Assembly (NCBI GenBank): GCA_963847145.1 | Contig: CAWJYN010000004.1 | Coordinates: forward strand, 434,001-498,000 | Direction: 5' to 3' | DNA from: JABFRJ01 sp963847145 | GTDB lineage: Bacteria; Pseudomonadota; Alphaproteobacteria; Rhizobiales; Hyphomicrobiaceae | DNA: 64,000 bases | In this document: positions 36,830 to 45,460 of the stretch, one piece after another | How the letters are laid out: each line of letters starts with the position of its first letter | Numbering within the stretch: position 1 is the stretch's first letter | Program-made: the position numbers and the translations under genes | Notes under the pieces: generated by a model | Seen by the model: only the letters and a program-made list of their open reading frames with translations | Databases searched by the model: none | Told to the model about the DNA's origin: nothing

Positions 36830-37731
36830 CAGACGTTCACGGCACCGCCGAATTCCTCGCCGCCGGCACTGATTTGATGGAGCGTCGCCGCTCCGGCATT
36901 GCGCGTGGCCCCGTCAACGTTCTGCGCCCAGCTGCCGATACGGCTGGCATCCGCTGGCAGGCCGAAGGCTCCGCCGTCCTTGGTGCCGGCGTGACAGTCG
37001 CCACCATCGCAGCAGACCCCGCCCTCAAGGCAGCCTACCCCGGTCTCGCCGCCGCTGCCGCCGGCCTCGCGACACCGCAGATCCGCACCGTCGCCACACT
37101 TGGTGGCAACCTCGCGCAACGGACCCGCTGCTGGTACTATCGCAACCCGCATTTCGCCTGCCTCAAGAAAGGCGGCATCGGCTGCCCCGCGCGCGGCGGC
37201 AATCATCTTTATGGCGTTATCTTTGACACCGGCCCGTGCGTGGCTCCGCATCCATCAACGCTGGGCGCAGCGCTGCTCGCTTATGAAGCCACGGTCACGA
37301 CGACTGTCCGCGCCGCCGTGCCGATTGCCGGCATCTTCGGTGACGGCCACGATGGCAGCCGCGACAACACGCTGGCCACGGGCGAAGCCATCACGTCGGT
37401 TGCCTTGCCACCGCCCGTCACCGGCGAGCGCGCGATGTATGATCGCTGCACCAGCCGCGCCCATGCCGAGTGGCCCCTCGTCGAGGCTGTCGTCCGCGTC
37501 GTGCGCGACGGCGATCATGTCCACCTTGCCCGCATCGCCGTTGGTGGCGTCGCGCCCATCCCACTCCGGTTGATCGCCGCAGAACGCGTGTTGGAGGGCG
37601 CGCCGCTGACCTCTGCAACCATCACAGCTGCCGTCAAGGCCGCCTGCGAGGGCGCCCGCCCGCTGCCCGCCACCGGCTACAAGGTGGCCCTACTGGAAGC
37701 CCTGGTCCGCGACCTGCTCGGGCGGCTCTGA
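36826..37731 (+). CDS. Molybdenum hydroxylase FAD subunit with extra [4Fe-4S]-type cysteines
   Basis: A 301-residue FAD-binding subunit (CO dehydrogenase M / PaoB class). It has a short N terminus with EFLAAGTDLMERRRSG, the flavin-binding RTVATLGGNLAQRTRC, and a C-terminal CODH-C-like domain. Between them is a four-cysteine loop (RCWYY, FACLKK, IGCPAR, GPCVAPHPS), the pattern by which PaoB and 4-hydroxybenzoyl-CoA reductase beta hold an additional [4Fe-4S] cluster. The start ATG overlaps the preceding stop by four bases and is preceded by GGAGG, so it is translationally coupled to the Mo subunit. Confidence 0.85.
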   Translation: MTDVHGTAEFLAAGTDLMERRRSGIARGPVNVLRPAADTAGIRWQAEGSAVLGAGVTVATIAADPALKAAYPGLAAAAAGLATPQIRTVATLGGNLAQRTRCWYYRNPHFACLKKGGIGCPARGGNHLYGVIFDTGPCVAPHPSTLGAALLAYEATVTTTVRAAVPIAGIFGDGHDGSRDNTLATGEAITSVALPPPVTGERAMYDRCTSRAHAEWPLVEAVVRVVRDGDHVHLARIAVGGVAPIPLRLIAAERVLEGAPLTSATITAAVKAACEGARPLPATGYKVALLEALVRDLLGRL

Positions 37732-38014
37732 TACCCTGTGTCCGCAAGCCCGAAACGCACCCGCAACCCGTCGCGTCCATCCCAAAAAGTAAGCTTTTGT
37801 TAAGCGAATCTGCCATACTCTGCCTCATCAACGGCCGAGTTTCGCTTGTCTGGTGTTGCCCACACCGGTATGAGGCGCGTCGCGCGAGACGCACGAACAT
37901 TGGTCACGCCCATGGAGAGGCGGTTTTACCGGCTCTCCCGCTTATGACATGCAACTTGCATGCAGCATTGGAAGTTAGACCGTCACGTTGCCCAACGTCA
38001 GGTCCAAATTGAAC

Positions 38015-38836
38015 TTACGCCCAGAAACTCGGCTCGGCCGGTGCCAAAACACCGCCGAGCCGCAGTGGCGCACAGGCCCGCGCTAACCCCGTCGCATCAT
38101 CCACATCGATGCAGAATCCACTCACTGTGGCCGGTCCATCCGATGGCTCGAAGCGCTGCCGCGGGATCCGCGTCAGGAACCGGTTGACCGGTTCTTCGAT
38201 ATCCATACCCAGCACCGACTGATAGTCCCCGCACATGCCCCCGTCCGACATATACGCTGTGCCACCCGGCAGCACACGGTGGTCCGATGTCGGCACATGT
38301 GTATGCGTGCCGACCACACCGGTCACGCGGCCGTCGAGGAAATGCCCTAGCGCCTGCTTCTCGCTCGTCGCTTCTGCGTGGAAGTCGATGAAGATGACGT
38401 CGGCACCCTCGCCGAGTTTGCAGGCCGTGGTTTCTGCATCGATGGCCCGGAACGGACAGTCGAGCTCCGTCATGAACACGCGGCCCATGGCGTTGATGAC
38501 CAGCACGTCCGCGCCGTTCTTGGCTTTGAACAGGCCTGCACCGGCACCTGGCGTGCCCTTGGGGAAATTGATCGGCCGGATCAGCCGCGGCTGCCGCGAG
38601 ATGAACACCAGGGCTTCTTTTTGATCGAACGCATGGTTGCCCAGCGTGATGCAGTCGGCCCCGGACGCCAGCAACTCATCCGCAATCGCTTCGGTGATGC
38701 CGAACCCACCGGCCGCATTCTCCCCGTTCACGATCACGAAATCGAGCTTAAAGCGCTTGATCAGCTTCGGCAGCGCATCATGCACCGCCTTACGGCCTGA
38801 GCGGCCGACAACATCACCGAGAAACATAAGGCGCAT
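38015..38836 (-). CDS. YmdB-type metallophosphoesterase
   Basis: A 273-residue calcineurin-like phosphoesterase of the TIGR00282/YmdB family. Metal ligands are visible in MFLGDVVGRSGR (Asp8), VNGENAAGG, LGNHAFDQ, DFHAEATSEK and VGTHTHVPTSD. Bacillus YmdB hydrolyses cyclic nucleotides and affects biofilm formation and mRNA stability; the alphaproteobacterial role is unknown. It is encoded 28 bases downstream of the 5-formyl-THF cyclo-ligase gene, a linkage common in alphaproteobacteria. Confidence 0.92.
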   Translation of the reverse strand: MRLMFLGDVVGRSGRKAVHDALPKLIKRFKLDFVIVNGENAAGGFGITEAIADELLASGADCITLGNHAFDQKEALVFISRQPRLIRPINFPKGTPGAGAGLFKAKNGADVLVINAMGRVFMTELDCPFRAIDAETTACKLGEGADVIFIDFHAEATSEKQALGHFLDGRVTGVVGTHTHVPTSDHRVLPGGTAYMSDGGMCGDYQSVLGMDIEEPVNRFLTRIPRQRFEPSDGPATVSGFCIDVDDATGLARACAPLRLGGVLAPAEPSFWA

Positions 38837-38864
38837 GCACAGAAACTTCCCTGGCAGGTTGCGG

Positions 38865-39461
38865 TCAGCGTTTGATCTGAAGCGCCCCCGACGGCGTCAC
38901 TATCCAATCCAGGCGCTCGTCATAGTCGAGATGCGGCACCGCGTCGATCCGCTGTTGGTCAAAGGCCACGCCGATGGTTGTGACCTTTCTGACGCTCCTC
39001 AGTGCCCGGATCGTCCGGTCGTAGTAGCCGCCACCGTAACCGAGGCGGTAGCCTTGGTCGTCAAAGGCCAGAAGTGCCGTCAGTACGATATCAGGGTACA
39101 CAACCAGCTTGTCCGGCAGCGGCTCGCGGATGCCCCACACAGCCGTCGCCAGCGCATCGCCGGGCGTATAGCTGCGGAATTCCAACGGCGCTGCCTTGCC
39201 CATCATCACTGGCAGCGCCAGTGCGCAGCCCATCCCGTGCAACCGCGCCATCAAAGGTAACGGCGAGATCTCCTCCCCGATCGGCATGAACCCACCGATG
39301 AGGGTGCCGGGAGGCAGGGGGCCAAGAAACTCCAAGCCATGCACCGCCAGTGCGTTGCTGGCGGCCTGACGTACCTCTGAGCTCAAACCCGCACGCCGTT
39401 CTTTGGCAAGCTTGCGAAGTGCCGCTTTGGCATGCGCAATGGTGCTCGCAGCTGCGGTCAT
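38865..39461 (-). CDS. 5-formyltetrahydrofolate cyclo-ligase
   Basis: Converts 5-formyl-THF to 5,10-methenyl-THF with ATP (folate one-carbon pool). The 198-residue protein has the N-terminal basic helix KAALRKLAKERRAGL, the phosphate-binding ISPLPLMARL region and the family signature YRLGYGGGYYDRTI near residue 140. It lies 23 bases downstream of a lytic transglycosylase gene, so the 6S RNA that often precedes this gene is not present here. It may supply one-carbon units together with the glycine cleavage system encoded elsewhere in the window. Confidence 0.93.
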   Translation of the reverse strand: MTAAASTIAHAKAALRKLAKERRAGLSSEVRQAASNALAVHGLEFLGPLPPGTLIGGFMPIGEEISPLPLMARLHGMGCALALPVMMGKAAPLEFRSYTPGDALATAVWGIREPLPDKLVVYPDIVLTALLAFDDQGYRLGYGGGYYDRTIRALRSVRKVTTIGVAFDQQRIDAVPHLDYDERLDWIVTPSGALQIKR

Positions 39462-39484
39462 TGGGCCTCGCTAGCGACGTCGTT

Positions 39485-41068
39485 TTACAACCGCCGTTCG
39501 GTCCGCAGGCGGTTCAGCAGCACGAGGCTCGGGTGCCCATCAGCCGGCAGTCCGCGGCCTTTCTGGAAGCCGCGGATGGCATCGCGGGTCTTGGTGCCGA
39601 TGATACCGTCAACGCCACCCACATCGAAGCCCAACGATTGCAACACTTCCTGCAGTTCCACGCGTTGATCGCGCGACATCGGCAGATCGCCCGGCGGCCA
39701 AGACGCCTGGATCGGACTGGTGCCGGCGATGCGGTCGGCCAGCGCGCCAACCGCAATCGCATAGGAATACGCGCGATTGTAACTCAGGATCGCATCGAAA
39801 TTCGGCGACACTAGAAACGCCGGCCCGCCCGCGCCTGCAGGCACCACCAGTTGCCAAACCGTCGCATCATCCGGTGGCAACGCCCCCGATTGTCCGCGCA
39901 GGCCCAGCACCCGCCAGCCGCTGATCGGACGCGATGCCGTCGGCGTCGCCAGCGCAAAATCGAAATCACCCGGCAACACCACTTCGCGGCCCCAGGTCCG
40001 TCCGTTCTGCCACCCTGACGCCTGTAGGTAACGCGCCGCCGACGCCAGCGCATCCGGCACCGATGACCAGACGTCACGCACACCGTCGCCGTCAAAATCG
40101 ACCGCATGCTTGAGATAGGTCGATGGCATGAACTGCGTGTGCCCCATGGCGCCCGCCCACGACCCGAGCAGCTTGTCAGGTACAATGCGTTCCTGCTCGA
40201 GGATGCTGAGCGCCGCAACCAGCTCGTTCTTCCAGAACGCCGCGCGTCTCGTCTCGGCGACAGCAAGGGTGGCCAGCGCGCGAATTACGCTGCGGTCACC
40301 CTTGGCGGCGCCGAAATTGCTCTCGATCCCCCAGATCGCAAGCAGCACATGGCGTTCGACGCCGTAGCGCCGCTCGATATCGCCGAGGATCGACGCGTAT
40401 TGCTCAAGCCGCGCGCGGCCCGTCGCGATGCGGTCGGCGTTAACGATCAGGCCCACATAGTCGCCGATGGTGCGGTCGAATTCCGGTTGGTTCGCGTGCC
40501 GCGCCAGGATCTCGGGGTCTGTCGCCCGGATGTCGGCAAAAGCCCGGTCGAACGTCGCCCGGCGCACGCCGGCGGCTTCTGCGTCGCGCCACACGCCATC
40601 AAGAAAGCCCGCCGGAAACGGCCGTGCTGTCCCGTCAATCGCCGCGGCGCCGATTGTCGTGCTCGCCGTCGTAGACGTCGTTGCTCTAGCCGGCGCAGCC
40701 GGAGCCGGCGTCTCCGACCGTGTATCAAACCCGCGCGGCATCGACGGCGACGGTGCCGTTGACGCAAACCCGGGAAAAGCTTGTGCCGGCCGTCCCGGCG
40801 CTTCGGTCCGCGGTGGCAACGGCTGCAGCGTCTGCCGGTACTGCGTCGCGTCCTCGATGAAGAGGAGATAGACGCCACTCGCCAACGCTAGAAAGCCGAG
40901 CAGGAAAATCCAGATCGACACCGTGTGCCGCCGTTCGGCTTTCACTGGCGCCGCACTCGCGCCTGGCAGTGGCGGGATCGTCCCACCCGGTCCTTGCGCC
41001 ATCCCTTGCATGCTGCCGGGAGGAAAACCGGATGTCAGCGGGTCCTTCATCATCGGTATTTTTGCCAT
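39485..41068 (-). CDS. Membrane-anchored lytic murein transglycosylase (MltB type) with PG-binding domain
   Basis: A 527-residue cell-wall enzyme that cleaves MurNAc-GlcNAc bonds to form 1,6-anhydro ends. A cytosolic N-terminal tail is followed by one membrane helix (about 50-72, VSIWIFLLGFLALASGVYLLF) and a Pro/Ala/Thr-rich linker. The SLT_2 catalytic domain follows (about 150-440; catalytic Glu in LLAIWGIESNFG, then GAMGHTQFMPSTY), and a C-terminal peptidoglycan-binding domain (LQEVLQSLGFDVGGVDGIIGTKT). The catalytic domain is periplasmic. It lies 35 bases after a second, related transglycosylase on the same strand. Confidence 0.92.
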   Translation of the reverse strand: MAKIPMMKDPLTSGFPPGSMQGMAQGPGGTIPPLPGASAAPVKAERRHTVSIWIFLLGFLALASGVYLLFIEDATQYRQTLQPLPPRTEAPGRPAQAFPGFASTAPSPSMPRGFDTRSETPAPAAPARATTSTTASTTIGAAAIDGTARPFPAGFLDGVWRDAEAAGVRRATFDRAFADIRATDPEILARHANQPEFDRTIGDYVGLIVNADRIATGRARLEQYASILGDIERRYGVERHVLLAIWGIESNFGAAKGDRSVIRALATLAVAETRRAAFWKNELVAALSILEQERIVPDKLLGSWAGAMGHTQFMPSTYLKHAVDFDGDGVRDVWSSVPDALASAARYLQASGWQNGRTWGREVVLPGDFDFALATPTASRPISGWRVLGLRGQSGALPPDDATVWQLVVPAGAGGPAFLVSPNFDAILSYNRAYSYAIAVGALADRIAGTSPIQASWPPGDLPMSRDQRVELQEVLQSLGFDVGGVDGIIGTKTRDAIRGFQKGRGLPADGHPSLVLLNRLRTERRL

Positions 41069-41103
41069 GTGCCGTTCCGTTCCATTCGTTGGTCCCGCCT
41101 GTT

Positions 41104-42519
41104 TCAGTCTGGTCCCCGTGTCCCGCCCGAGAGTGCTTTTCCGGCGGGTGCTGTGGTGCTGTTCATGTTGCTGCGGCCGGCACCGGACGGGCTTGTCCGC
41201 AACGTCTGCAAAAGGCTTGCCGTCGGCCAGCAGTCGACCGTCAAGCCGGCGCGGCGCTGGAAGGCACCGATTTCGGCCCGCGTGTTCGAACCGGTCTTGC
41301 CGTCGAGTTTCTCGATGGGTGCCCCGCGATCCTTAAGCCGCTGTTGAATTTCAGCCACCTCGCGCTCGGTCAGTTGTTGAATATCGCGCCAGGGGCGTTT
41401 GAAGCCCCCCTTGAAGGCGCCGCCGCCGACAATCCGGTTAGCCAGCGTGCCCACAAACGTCGCATAAAGATCGGAGGTATTGTAGCGGCGAATGACTTTA
41501 TAGTTTTCAGTAACGAGAAAGGCCGGTCCGAATGCACCGCCAGGCGACATCAGATACAACTCGGTCGTTGTTTCGAGGCCTTGGAACGGCTGGCCGTCGC
41601 TGCGCTTGAAGCCCAGTTTCGTCCATTGCCCGAGGGATCGCGCCTGCAATGGCCCCTCCAGCGCACAGTCGGCCCCCGCCGGTATGTCCACCTCAACGCC
41701 CCACGGCAGCCCGCGGACCCAGCCCTTCAGCGCCAGCTGATTGGCCGCCGATGCCAGTGCATCCGGTGCCGAATTGAACAGATCCGGCCGCCCCCCATTA
41801 AGGCCCCTCAGAGACGTGTAGAACTCCGACGGCATAAACTGCGTCAGCCCCATCGCGCCGGCCCAAGAGGCGCGCATGCTCTCGGGCGCAACAATCTTGT
41901 CCTCCACCATCTTCAGCGCATAGAGCAGCTCGGTCTTGAACGTCTCCTTGCGCCGCCCCGTATAGGCCTGCGTCGCCAGCACCCGCAGTGCATTGTGCGG
42001 GAGCTTGTAGGTGCCATAAGCGGTCTCACGCCCCCAGATCGCCAGCACGATCGGCCCGGCGACGCCGATCTCCGTTTCGATCTTTGTGAGGGCCGCCGCG
42101 TGCTGTGCGCCAAGTGCGCGCCCCTGCTGGGCGAGTCCGGCCAGCTGCTTGGTGTTCAGATAAGCCTGGGGCGGCCGGATGAACTCGGCCTGTCCGGAAC
42201 TTGCGGCCTTCGGCCGCCCCGGAATTTCAAGGTCCGGCAAAGAAAAATCCGGCGTCAGCCCCGACAGAGCGCGGTCAAATACGGCGCGCGAAATCGAAAA
42301 CGGCGGCCGGTTCGCCTCGGGCCAAAGCCCCTCTAGAAACGCGCGGAAAGCCCCATCAGCAGCCTGCGCCGGTGCCATCATCCCAACCAACAGCGCGAGC
42401 GTGACGCCAGCGCGCCACAGCGCACCCGCAAACCTTGCTCTGGTCCAGTCTCGTGCCACCGGCTCTCTCCGAAGCGACGCCAGTCTCCCCGCTGAAACCA
42501 CCAGCGAGCCCCCGGGCAT
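41104..42519 (-). CDS. Lytic murein transglycosylase (MltB type), secreted
   Basis: A 471-residue paralog of the downstream transglycosylase. It has a signal peptide (ALWRAGVTLALLVGMMAPAQAA) instead of a membrane anchor, an SLT_2 domain with the catalytic Glu in VLAIWGRETAYGTYK and SWAGAMGLTQFMPSEFY, and a C-terminal PG-binding domain (GKTGSNTRAEIGAFQRRAGL). The start is ATG 42519, placing the signal peptide about 30 residues in; a longer frame to 42690 would run through the tRNA-Thr gene. The pair probably arose by duplication, and both act in the periplasm. Confidence 0.88.
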   Translation of the reverse strand: MPGGSLVVSAGRLASLRREPVARDWTRARFAGALWRAGVTLALLVGMMAPAQAADGAFRAFLEGLWPEANRPPFSISRAVFDRALSGLTPDFSLPDLEIPGRPKAASSGQAEFIRPPQAYLNTKQLAGLAQQGRALGAQHAAALTKIETEIGVAGPIVLAIWGRETAYGTYKLPHNALRVLATQAYTGRRKETFKTELLYALKMVEDKIVAPESMRASWAGAMGLTQFMPSEFYTSLRGLNGGRPDLFNSAPDALASAANQLALKGWVRGLPWGVEVDIPAGADCALEGPLQARSLGQWTKLGFKRSDGQPFQGLETTTELYLMSPGGAFGPAFLVTENYKVIRRYNTSDLYATFVGTLANRIVGGGAFKGGFKRPWRDIQQLTEREVAEIQQRLKDRGAPIEKLDGKTGSNTRAEIGAFQRRAGLTVDCWPTASLLQTLRTSPSGAGRSNMNSTTAPAGKALSGGTRGPD

Positions 42520-42662
42520 GACACTACCAGAAGCTTGAGCCCTTTGCCGACCGCCATACGGCCAAAACGTGGCACGCGGCGAGAAACCCGGTTGCAGAGC
42601 CCCGGTGACTGCGTTAAGGGCTTGCGCGATGGCGTGGCAGTGATCCGCGCGCGCCCTCCAAC

Positions 42663-42737
42663 GCTGTGGTAGCTCAGTGGTAGAGCACACCCTTGGTAAG
42701 GGTGAGGTCGAGAGTTCAATCCTCTCTCACAGCACCA
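42663..42737 (+). tRNA. tRNA-Thr (anticodon GGT)
   Basis: A 75-base cloverleaf. The acceptor GCTGTGG pairs with TCACAGC (one G-U pair), the D arm is GCTC...GAGC, the anticodon stem CACCC/GGGTG encloses the loop TTGGTAA with anticodon GGT, the T arm is GAGAG-TTCAATC-CTCTC, and the CCA end is encoded (42735-42737). Confidence 0.97.
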
Positions 42738-43037
42738 TGATCTCAAGGGGTTGGCGCGTTTTTGGCAAGCGCAGCTTAACCTTTGCGAGCGCGGTGTTTA
42801 TAAACTCGCGCGTGCTGGTGATCACTGTGTGTTGCGATCCGGCGCTTTCTCGCAGGCAGCCCTCAGCGCCGCGAAGGTGGCGCCGCCGCCGGCATCAGCG
42901 ACCTATTGGCTAGAAAACATCTCCGCCAGCCGCGATGGCCCTGCCACCGCGTGGGGAGGGACGAAAAGTGGCTGGGCGTTTGGAAGCCGTTGCTGTCCAA
43001 CCAACACATTGCCCAGCCGCTACTTCTTGCCCAGCCG
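42738..43037. other. Gene-free stretch between tRNA-Thr and aatA, with a tandem repeat
   Basis: 300 bases without a supportable gene. At 43009-43044 an 18-base unit, TTGCCCAGCCGCTAYTTC, occurs twice in tandem with one difference; the second copy overlaps the aatA stop codon. GGCTGGGC at 42970-42977 can pair with GCCCAGCC at 43011-43018. On the minus strand the stem is then followed by ACTTTT, so it may terminate aatA transcription, but the loop is over 30 bases long. Confidence 0.5.
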
Positions 43038-44246
43038 CTATTTCAAATTCCCGCAGAAACGCTGAATGCGCGTGCAGGCTTCTTCGAGGTCTTTGGTCGA
43101 CGTGGCGTAGCTGATGCGGAAGGCCGGACCCTGCGCGAAGGCTGCGCCATGCACGACGGCGACGCCTTCTTCCTCCAGCAATGTGGTTGCAAACGCTTCG
43201 TCGTTGGTGATTTTCACGCCTGACTTCGACGTCTTACCGATCGTGCCGGCGCACGACGGATAGACATAGAACGCGCCTTCCGGCTTCGGGCATTTCAGCC
43301 CGTTGGCCTGATTGAGCATCGACACGACGAGATCGCGGCGCTCCTTGAAGACCTTGTTGTGCTTGGGGATAAAGTCCTGCGGACCGGTGAGCGCTTCGAC
43401 GGCCGCCCACTGCGTGATGGAGCATGGGTTCGAGGTCGACTGGCTCTGCAGCTTGCACATCGCCTTGATCAGCGCCTCCGGGCCGCCCGCATAGCCGAGC
43501 CGCCAGCCGGTCATGCAATAGGCTTTCGACAAGCCGTTCATGGTCAGCGTGCGCTCGTAAAGCGCGGGCTCGACTTGGGCCGGCGTGCTGAACACGTTGC
43601 CGTCGTAGAGCAGGTGTTCGTACATATCGTCGGTCAGCACCCACACGTGCTTATTCTTGGGCAGCATCAGCACGTCGGTCAGCGCTTTGAGTTCAGCGCG
43701 GCTGTAGGCGGCCCCCGTCGGGTTCGATGGCGCGTTGAACAAGAACCATTTCGTCTTGGCGTTGATCGCCGCGTCGAGCGCAGCTGGCGTCAGCTTGTAG
43801 CCGGCCTCGATGGCGCACGGCACAAACACCGGCTTGCCGCCCCCAAGCAGCACGATGTCGGCATAGCTCACCCAGCATGGCGACGGGATCACCACTTCGT
43901 CGCCGGGGTTCAGTGTGCACATGAGCGCATTGTACAGCACCTGCTTGCCGCCGGTGCCGACAGTGATCTGGCTGTTGGTGTACTTCAAGCCGTTCTCGCG
44001 CGCGAACTTGCCAACGATGGCCGCTTTCAGCTCGGGAATGCCATCGACGTCGGTGTACCGCGTCTTGCCCTCATCGAGCGCGCGCTTGGCCGCATCCTTG
44101 ATGTTTTGCGGCGTATCAAAATCTGGCTCACCTGCAGCGAGGCCGATAATGTCGCGGCCTTTGGCTTTCAGCTCGCGCGCTTTCGTCGAGACCGCGATCG
44201 TCGCGGACGGAGAAATGCGGTTCAAGCTGTCGGCATAAAAGCCCAT
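43038..44246 (-). CDS. aatA: Aspartate aminotransferase (class I, subgroup Ib)
   Basis: PLP enzyme interconverting aspartate + 2-oxoglutarate and oxaloacetate + glutamate. The 402-residue protein has SPSATIAVSTKARELKAKG near the N terminus, GEPDFDTP, the substrate-loop NAPSNPTGAAYS near residue 172, the PLP lysine Lys241 in NGLSKAYCMTGWRLGY and the carboxylate-binding Arg in FRISYATS. It is complete. Its stop codon overlaps the second copy of an 18-bp tandem repeat. Prephenate amination is a known side activity of this subgroup. Confidence 0.93.
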   Translation of the reverse strand: MGFYADSLNRISPSATIAVSTKARELKAKGRDIIGLAAGEPDFDTPQNIKDAAKRALDEGKTRYTDVDGIPELKAAIVGKFARENGLKYTNSQITVGTGGKQVLYNALMCTLNPGDEVVIPSPCWVSYADIVLLGGGKPVFVPCAIEAGYKLTPAALDAAINAKTKWFLFNAPSNPTGAAYSRAELKALTDVLMLPKNKHVWVLTDDMYEHLLYDGNVFSTPAQVEPALYERTLTMNGLSKAYCMTGWRLGYAGGPEALIKAMCKLQSQSTSNPCSITQWAAVEALTGPQDFIPKHNKVFKERRDLVVSMLNQANGLKCPKPEGAFYVYPSCAGTIGKTSKSGVKITNDEAFATTLLEEEGVAVVHGAAFAQGPAFRISYATSTKDLEEACTRIQRFCGNLK

Positions 44247-44328
44247 GGCACGTGCCTCATCTTTGGCGGTGTGCTGCGCGGAATGCGGAGCGGCGCAGAC
44301 TTACGCGCGGCGGTGCTGCGGCGCAAAC

Positions 44329-44352
44329 AAAAAAGGCCCCTGTGGAGAGGCC
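44329..44352 (-). terminator. Rho-independent terminator after the small exported protein gene
   Basis: On the minus strand GGCCTC-TCCACA-GGGGCC (one G-U pair) is followed by TTTTTT. It lies 44 bases past the stop of the gene at 44396-44833 and separates it from aatA. Confidence 0.75.
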
Positions 44353-44395
44353 GTTTCATCTGCACACGATGCGTTCGCGAGCAGCGACCGGCGGT

Positions 44396-44833
44396 TCAAC
44401 GATCCTGCCCGCCCTGCCGCTCCGGCACGTCGTTGCGAACGCGCGCGCCTTGCACGACGACCGGACGGCCACGTGCGAACAACTCTTTGATGGCGAGTGC
44501 GCGCTGCCGTTCAGCGGCAATCTGGCGCAGCTGGGCCGCGTCGGCCGCCCGTTGCCGCTGAATTTCGGCATCACGGGCACTGTAGCCGCGATTGATGCCA
44601 CTATAGCCGCGATCGTAGCCGCTGGAGCGGCCGTAGCGGTCTCCGACCCACACCCGGCGGCAGTTGAAGCCCCACGGATTGCAGACCTCGCGATAGGCCA
44701 CATCGTGGATCGCCCGGTCAGTAGACGCCATGCCAGCAACCCCACCGAGGGCTGGTGCGGCCTGAGCGGCGGTGCCAGCTGCGGTCAGTGCGGTAGCAAT
44801 TGCGATCAGATAAGCAGACAGAGACAAGCGCAT
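44396..44833 (-). CDS. Small exported protein, function unknown
   Basis: A 145-residue protein with a signal peptide (MRLSLSAYLIAIATALTAAGTAAQA). Its mature part contains a two-cysteine VCNPWGFNCRRVWVG motif, then a Tyr/Gly/Arg-rich stretch and a long charged helix rich in Ala, Gln and Arg. A GGGAGGG Shine-Dalgarno fixes ATG 44833. Similar short CNPWG-type exported proteins occur in Rhizobiales without known function. It has its own terminator downstream. Confidence 0.7.
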   Translation of the reverse strand: MRLSLSAYLIAIATALTAAGTAAQAAPALGGVAGMASTDRAIHDVAYREVCNPWGFNCRRVWVGDRYGRSSGYDRGYSGINRGYSARDAEIQRQRAADAAQLRQIAAERQRALAIKELFARGRPVVVQGARVRNDVPERQGGQDR

Positions 44834-44916
44834 GCGAGACCCTCCCAAGAATTGGCAGAGCGTCTACTTGCATTCGCGCTGTTAACTGGATGTGAACGGC
44901 TTTCCGCCGCGTGTCG

Positions 44917-45246
44917 TCAACTCACCGGCTTGCAGCGGCGCCACATTTCCAGCACCCCGCCAGCCCGGGTCAGCTGCATCAGCTCTTCGCTGAACAATTG
45001 CATGGATATGGCCGTGCCAGCGCCCGGTTCAGTCGCGGGAACGGTGTATTGGAACCCGTGCCGCGAATAGTCGCCGGTCATCTCCAGGCCGGACGGGATG
45101 CGGATCCGTGGACCCTGGATGTGCAGGTTCTGGGTCGCAAAGCACCAGTCGCCGTCGATTGCATCGGCAGAGGCCGGCAGCGGTATCAGCAAGAGAGCCA
45201 CGACCCCAAGGGCCAGCCTGTGGGTGTTTTGAGGCAACGTCGGCAT
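44917..45246 (-). CDS. Small exported protein, function unknown
   Basis: A 109-residue protein with a signal peptide (RLALGVVALLLIPLPASADA). The mature domain of about 83 residues starts AIDGDWCF and ends LEMWRRCKPV; the two cysteines may form a disulfide. I do not recognise the family. It starts at ATG 45246, chosen because the signal peptide follows directly; the frame is open further upstream to 45639 but that part overlaps the divergent emrA-like gene. Confidence 0.65.
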   Translation of the reverse strand: MPTLPQNTHRLALGVVALLLIPLPASADAIDGDWCFATQNLHIQGPRIRIPSGLEMTGDYSRHGFQYTVPATEPGAGTAISMQLFSEELMQLTRAGGVLEMWRRCKPVS

Positions 45247-45460
45247 GGCGATCTCCGGACTGAACAAGCCAAACTGAGACCGATAACCTACTGCGCGATG
45301 CGAGCACCGTCGAGCGTCTGCGCCCACTGCAGCCCTGCGTTGCAATGGACGCTGGTTACGTGTCAAGTTAGCCCAACGGTTCGGTGAGGTTTCGGGTTTA
45401 TAATGAACCTGGACAATGGGATGCTGGCATGGACCGCCGGCGGATGGGGCGTCGCGCGTT

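Noticed and set aside
42520..42690. N-terminal extension of the secreted lytic transglycosylase
   Set aside because: It would run antisense through part of tRNA-Thr, and the signal peptide lies downstream of ATG 42519.
42751..43065. A 104-residue plus-strand frame after tRNA-Thr
   Set aside because: No family pattern, and its end runs antisense into aatA; its apparent repeat is the tandem DNA repeat.
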